Shown: piece by piece, positions 59,262-64,000 of the stretch
Layout: each line of letters opens with the position of its first letter
Position numbering within the stretch: the first letter of the stretch is position 1
NCBI GenBank assembly: GCA_037043235.1
Contig: JAWRVZ010000056.1
Span: 881,501 to 945,500 of the forward strand
Reading direction: 5' to 3'
DNA length: 64,000 nucleotides
Source: Rhodeus uyekii
Lineage: Eukaryota > Chordata > Actinopteri > Cypriniformes > Acheilognathidae
The notes under the pieces: model-generated
What the model was told of the DNA's origin: nothing
The model's database searches: none
What the model saw: the letters and a program-made list of their open reading frames with translations, nothing else
Position numbers and translations under genes: made by a program

Positions 59262-59450
59262 AGGGATAGTTTACTAAAAAATGATTTTTCGTTCCTTACA
59301 AAGAAAGCCACTTACACTATCGTTCATCTTTGAAACACAAATGAAGATATTTTTATTAAAACCTCAGAGAATTTCCATTGACAATTAATTCCACCAAAAT
59401 AAAGTAAGTAATTGACAGATTTTTTTTTAATGTGAACTGTCCCTTTAAGA
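59262..59450. mobile_element. Diverged Angel-like foldback copy
   Basis: The left end AAGGGATAGTTTACT and the right end AACTGTCCCTTT match the termini of 26347-26591, with an interior TGAAGATATTTTTATTAAA. It is intronic. Confidence 0.55.
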
Positions 59451-61039
59451 CGCTGATGCTTTAAAAAAAGTAGACCATTGATAAATACTACTACAAAAAC
59501 AAAATGCTTATTATTTAAAAAATAGTTATTTTCTGTAGTACAGTTTGGATTTTATTGCAAATACATTTTCTGTTTTAATCTTTATAAAGTCTAGTTTTTT
59601 GTTAAACCATTAAAATGGTTTCTTTTTTTTCATGAAAATACAATAACAAATGCTAGGTGTTGATTTTGATCATAATACTTAATCGGAACTTTTTGTATTC
59701 TTTTATCCTAAAGTAATGGAACATTGCAGGCCATAACATAATCATCAATTTAATTTATAATCAATATAATGAAGTTACTGCATTTCCTCCCATTCTTCTC
59801 AACCAGCCTCAATGAAATTAATGTCAAAGTTAAAGTAATGACAAAAACGTGTATTTTTATATGCTTTTTTATTGAATATATTTAAAAAAGGATAAATCTT
59901 AGATGTTAATTTGCTGTTGTATACAGAACATTAGGATTGTTAAGCTTGAAGCTCAATGTACTGTACTTAGCATTAACTGTGCTCTCTTAGACATGCTTTA
60001 CTTTGGTACCGCTTGTTTTTTTTTGTAAGAAGAGTTGTTGAAAGCGTGGCGCCGATGTTAACTTTGTTAAGGAGTCTCAGAAAAATGCTGAGGTTGGATG
60101 ACATCAGCACTTGAGTCAGTCTGGGTGATAACTTCACATCACCTGTTTCTCATCTTAATGAATGGTAAAATATGCTCGTGTCAGCGAAAAGAAATGGATG
60201 ACATGCAGGTACTTGAAAGGCATACGATATATCATCCTTTCTTCTTACTGAGTAATGTTGCTTTCCTTGCGGCATCTCTGCTGCTATTGAAGGAGACTGT
60301 GTTTAATTTGCGGTCTTGTCTATACTGTTAATTGGTTTGATTAGCTGAGAAAGCAATCGTTTAATCTTCTTTTATGTTGGTTATGTGCAGTTTTCATACA
60401 TGTTGATTTCTGCCGTTTGTAAGATGCTTGTCTAATTTCGTCTTGAGATTTGCTAAATAAGACTTTCCTGAGATCAATCACCTTTCAGACACATAACTAT
60501 GATTGTAAAACATCCCAAATATTCTTTTTTTACCATGGCCAATTGTAGAGTTGAGCGAAATACCAGTAGAAATGTGTCATTTTAAAGAGAAAAGGCTCAT
60601 TGCTTGCATTTAAAAAACAAATTGTTGAGCAAATACTGCAGATATACAGATATTGCAATGAATACAACAAAATGTATATAAATACGATGATATAAGATAA
60701 GAAGACTATTTTATGTGTGTGTGTGTTGTTTTTTTAGTAGTTGTAGTTTTTTGTTATTCTATATAAATAACATATTCTATATGAATGTTGGTAATGCTTC
60801 ATAAAAGGTTCCATAATATGTTAATGTATTAAATAAAATTAACTAACAATTAGCAATACATTTGTTTATGATGTTATTCTTTGTTAATGATAGTGAACAG
60901 GTCATTTTTAGTTCTTGTTAGCTCAGGTTTATTAAATAATATTAGTAGATAAAAACGTTTTATGTTAATGTGTTAAAAATGTTGACATTATGATTATTAA
61001 ATGCTTTTTCATTGTAATTTCATGTTAATGAAGTGTTAC

Positions 61040-61410
61040 CAAAATGTGTATACAGTTAACAAAAAAAAGTTTGTAGGCTTTGATAAAATAAAATACAGTA
61101 ATAGTGTGAAATAATTTTATTATTATTTAAAATAAATTTCCTGTAAAGGCAAAACTGAATTATTTCAGCACCATTACTCCACTTTTTAGTGTCACACGAT
61201 CATTCAGAAATCTTTCTTATTTGCTAATTTGAAGAAAAATGTCTTATTATTATCAATGTTGAAAGTAGTTGTTCCGCTTAAGATTTGTGGAGAAACTATG
61301 ATGCACTTTTCAGCTTTCTTTATTGAACAGATTGTTAGTTTATTTGAAACTTTATAAATGTCTTTACTGTCACTTTTGATGAATTGACTGTGTCTTTGCT
61401 GAAAAAATGG
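61040..61410 (+). mobile_element. Decayed MITE copy (CAAAAGTTTGGGG-type family)
   Basis: The words AATACAGTAATAGTGTGAAA, CAGCACCATTACTCCA, TTTAGTGTCACACGATC and TGTCTTTACTGTCACTTTTG occur in family order. The termini are lost. Confidence 0.5.
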
Positions 61411-62118
61411 TGAATGTTCAGCTATCAGCTATCTCCTCTCCACCTCCTGTGTCCTGCCTCATGCTCCTCACGGTTGTCTCCCACGCCGTCAGACCGGTTC
61501 TTTTGCTCATGCCACACTGCGGGTGAGCTGTCAGTGCACGCTTGACTCGTTCTTCACATATCCAGCAGTTCTGTTTGCTTTTTACTGTCTTGAGTGTGTT
61601 TTTGGTGAGGATGGTGTCATGTCTCCTTGTAGCTACTGTTTAGTATGCGCTATTCTGCAGCTGCAATGCATAGTGCAGGCAGCTGCATCACCGGGCCACA
61701 ATGTAGACTTTGTTCAAAAGTGCTGATTGCGCTTTTTAAGGGGTCAGGCTGATTCTCCCCCTCCCACCACTTCGTTCAGCTCCCACTCCAGACAGTCGCG
61801 AAGCAGGAGTGGGTTTGTATTTGAGTATGATGATGTGTTCCTTCCAGTTGCCCTAAATGGGACATTTTTCACAGATCAGCTCTCATTTTTTGTGCAATTA
61901 TATAACCTCTGTAAAGGAATCTCTGTTCTCTTTCCTGCAGGTAGGGGAATAAAGATTCCTTCCAAATAGGAAAATAATGATTGGTGAATGAGGAGGGGGG
62001 TTCAAGTAGTACAGGGGCCCAGACATTTCCTTAAATAGAGCTCTCTGAGCTCAAATCCGCAGACTTGAGGCTCACATTCCAGGAATAGCTCCAGCTGTGA
62101 CATTCTGTGCCATACGAA

Positions 62119-62232
62119 CACACAACCCCTGGAACGTCCACAGGTAGACTAAATTGATGTTCCATTCCAGTGAGGCTTATATAGACGGTACAGTCATCGG
62201 ATTACAATGACACATTGTGCCAAAGGTTCACA
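62119..62232. repeat. Local duplicated segment, copy 1
   Basis: It shares CCACAGGTAGACTAAAT, ATTCCAG and TTACAATG in order with 62845-62950, about 726 bp away. It is diverged and noncoding. Confidence 0.65.
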
Positions 62233-62844
62233 TAGAAAAACTCTATGAAGCCTGATTTTTATTTTTTTCATTAATATCATCCCTTTATTGAGGAACAGCA
62301 ATATAAATAATTATTTGTTTATCATATTGCCCTAAATATATAAGCAGATTCAAATAAAAATGAATTAATTTAATCAGAAATCTAAAAAAAGATTAAAGAA
62401 ATGTAATATTCTTTATTGAAGTATAAATGTTTATTGTTTTATTTATTTAAATGGAAACTGTCAAAAGTAATAAGTACTCTTTTTAAGTATATATTATTAT
62501 TTTTTATGACTTGGGTATATACTGGTAGTTATCGAACATTATCTATCATTATTGATCGTTTAAATTGTACAATTCGGATTTGTCTGACACTCTAATTTTA
62601 GTTAGTTCAGTTGTTTCCCTGTTGTTTTATAGTTTTAAAGCTATAAAATGTCCCTTCAGTTTGAAATCGCCTGCAATGAGACTTGCTCTGGGTTTTTATT
62701 TCATTGCTCGTTGTTCTTTGTTTTAACATTTGTATTGGTATTTTGCTTGCAGTTTTTATGAACTCTTATTCATTGAAAGACTACATGCAATATTTGCACA
62801 TGGAATAATTTGTTTGTGACAAAAGATAACTGAAGTTGCAAAAC

Positions 62845-62950
62845 GCACACATGCCCTTGGGCTTCCACAGGTAGACTAAATTTCCATTCAATTCCAGCAC
62901 ATCTTTTACGATCATCAGGTTACAATGGCACTTCCTGCCCGAGGTTGTCC
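62845..62950. repeat. Local duplicated segment, copy 2
   Basis: This is the partner of 62119-62232, with the same core words (CCACAGGTAGACTAAAT, ATTCCAGC, ATCATCAGGTTACAATG). Confidence 0.65.
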
Positions 62951-64000
62951 TGTCTGAGGAGTATGAATGGAGCAGGTTTTTGGGGCCAAAGTTTGAGGCC
63001 TCAGAGTTTCCTCACTGACTGCTGATGATGTGAAATACTAGCTCTCTTTAGCAAAACAACCATATCAAAAATGCAATGACTAGACTATTCATTGTTGTAA
63101 TTGTGGAGGAATCGCTCCTAGTCAACGTATATTTGCGGTTGTCGTTTCAGCGATTATCACAGATAATGTCAGGATGTCTCTTTTTTTCAGGATCAGGCTA
63201 AACCTGTTGAAACATTTGGGTCAAGTTGAAAACAGCATGGCTCATTTGCACAGGTTGAACTCTTGTCTGGGCTTTCGTCTAACACAGTAAAGGTCAGATA
63301 GAGAAAACACTTCAGGGTCAGTGAATGGATTCTCATGTGGGACGCGACGAGCTTCCTGCATTTGAGAGCGAGAGCTCATCATCCGTACTGAACAATAGAG
63401 ACTCGCACAGATGACTCGGAGCCACTGTGACTGCTGTGTCTACTGACAGAGGCAGGTGTTTCCCACTTTGTTGTCGGTCCAGCTGAGCTCAATGGTTAGT
63501 TAGCCTGCACTGCTATTTCCAACATCGAACAGGATTAGCAACCATAAATATCACTGGCTTGAAGGAAGAGAGGAAGAAAGTGTATGCACGAGTACAGACA
63601 AACTCTTAGTACAAAGCGCCTGCCAAGCCAAAATTAGAACTGTCGGCCTCATTCTCTAATTTTTACAGCAGACGTAACATTTGGCGATTTGTGTGCGAAG
63701 AGGAACTGGGGGGCGGATGACCTGAATTTGCGTGCTTAAACCCTGTCTGTGTAGGAGTCAGAAGGTCAGGACCTTTGAGGCAGAAAGAGGAAGAGGATCA
63801 TACCTCATTTCCACCAAAATCCAATGTGGCTGGCAAACCTTCACAATTCAACTGGCCTGAGAGCTGAATAATGACGTAACTGACTGTTACAACACAACAT
63901 GTCCACAATCAAACGTGGTCTTTGTTTACAAGCTTATTCCCAGTTTTGAGAATGTGCCATCAAGAACTTATAACAAATTGGCTCTGCCCTTTGGGAATGA

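Larger units (their letters stand above)
52462..64000 (+). other. samd4a intron (11.5 kb in the window)
   Basis: No further samd4a exon was found. Contents are MITE copies, SINE fragments, a pogo/Tigger-like element at 57986-58618, a foldback with 10-bp repeats near 57570-57640 and a diverged local duplication (62119-62232 and 62845-62950). The segment 61440-61730 is more GC-rich than average but shows no convincing exon. Confidence 0.8.

Noticed and set aside
61523..61969. Possible coding or alternative first exon in the samd4a intron
   Set aside because: The frames lack similarity to any protein I know, and splice-like words nearby (GTGAGC, CTGCAGGTAG) are not enough support.

Overview
This is a vertebrate nuclear window, most likely from a cyprinid-type teleost. 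The evidence is short coding exons in long AT-rich introns with GT-AG junctions, many small DNA transposons and tRNA-derived SINEs of types I associate with carp and zebrafish relatives, and proteins that align from memory with vertebrate orthologues. No bacterial-style gene, operon, CRISPR array or prophage is present. Most long open frames here are chance frames, in microsatellites, promoters or transposons. The species cannot be named from sequence alone.

Four host genes are present. (1) txndc16, minus strand, 2587-12158: 18 coding exons with consistent splice phase, encoding about 730 residues of an ER-lumen thioredoxin-fold protein; the C-terminal end is not found and probably lies left of the window. 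(2) gpr137c, plus strand, 13544-36442: seven coding exons, 460 residues, a seven-pass membrane protein with a 12.2 kb first intron; txndc16 and gpr137c are divergent and share a 1.4 kb promoter region. (3) ero1a, minus strand, 40135-45243: 16 coding exons including a 9-nt microexon and one GC donor, 460 residues, the FAD-dependent oxidase that reoxidises protein disulfide isomerase. (4) samd4a (Smaug1), plus strand: a probable 5' UTR exon near 47500-47665, the first coding exon at 52266-52461, then a large intron running off the right end. From memory, human chromosome 14q22 keeps txndc16, gpr137c and ero1a adjacent with the same relative orientations, with SAMD4A about 2 Mb away. Two of the four genes (txndc16, ero1a) act in the ER lumen on thiol chemistry, but adjacency does not prove a shared function.

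The accessory content is rich. 48627-51164 is a young, probably self-priming Ty3/gypsy-type retrotransposon with 488-bp LTRs, a 5-bp target duplication and a single gag-like frame ending in proline/glutamate-rich tandem repeats. 9001-10261 is a three-level nest of DNA transposons that ends about 20 bp from a txndc16 splice donor. 4144-5149 is a higher-order minisatellite between inverted 17-bp arms. 45958-47003 is a 1 kb GATA/GACA (Bkm-like) tract between ero1a and samd4a. Three pogo/Tigger-like elements, a Harbinger-like CpG-rich element, a relic Tc1 transposase and several foldback elements fill the introns. The promoter between txndc16 and gpr137c carries a diverged duplication of a module with a YY1-type motif. 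Everything right of 52462 is samd4a intron with no exon that I can support.
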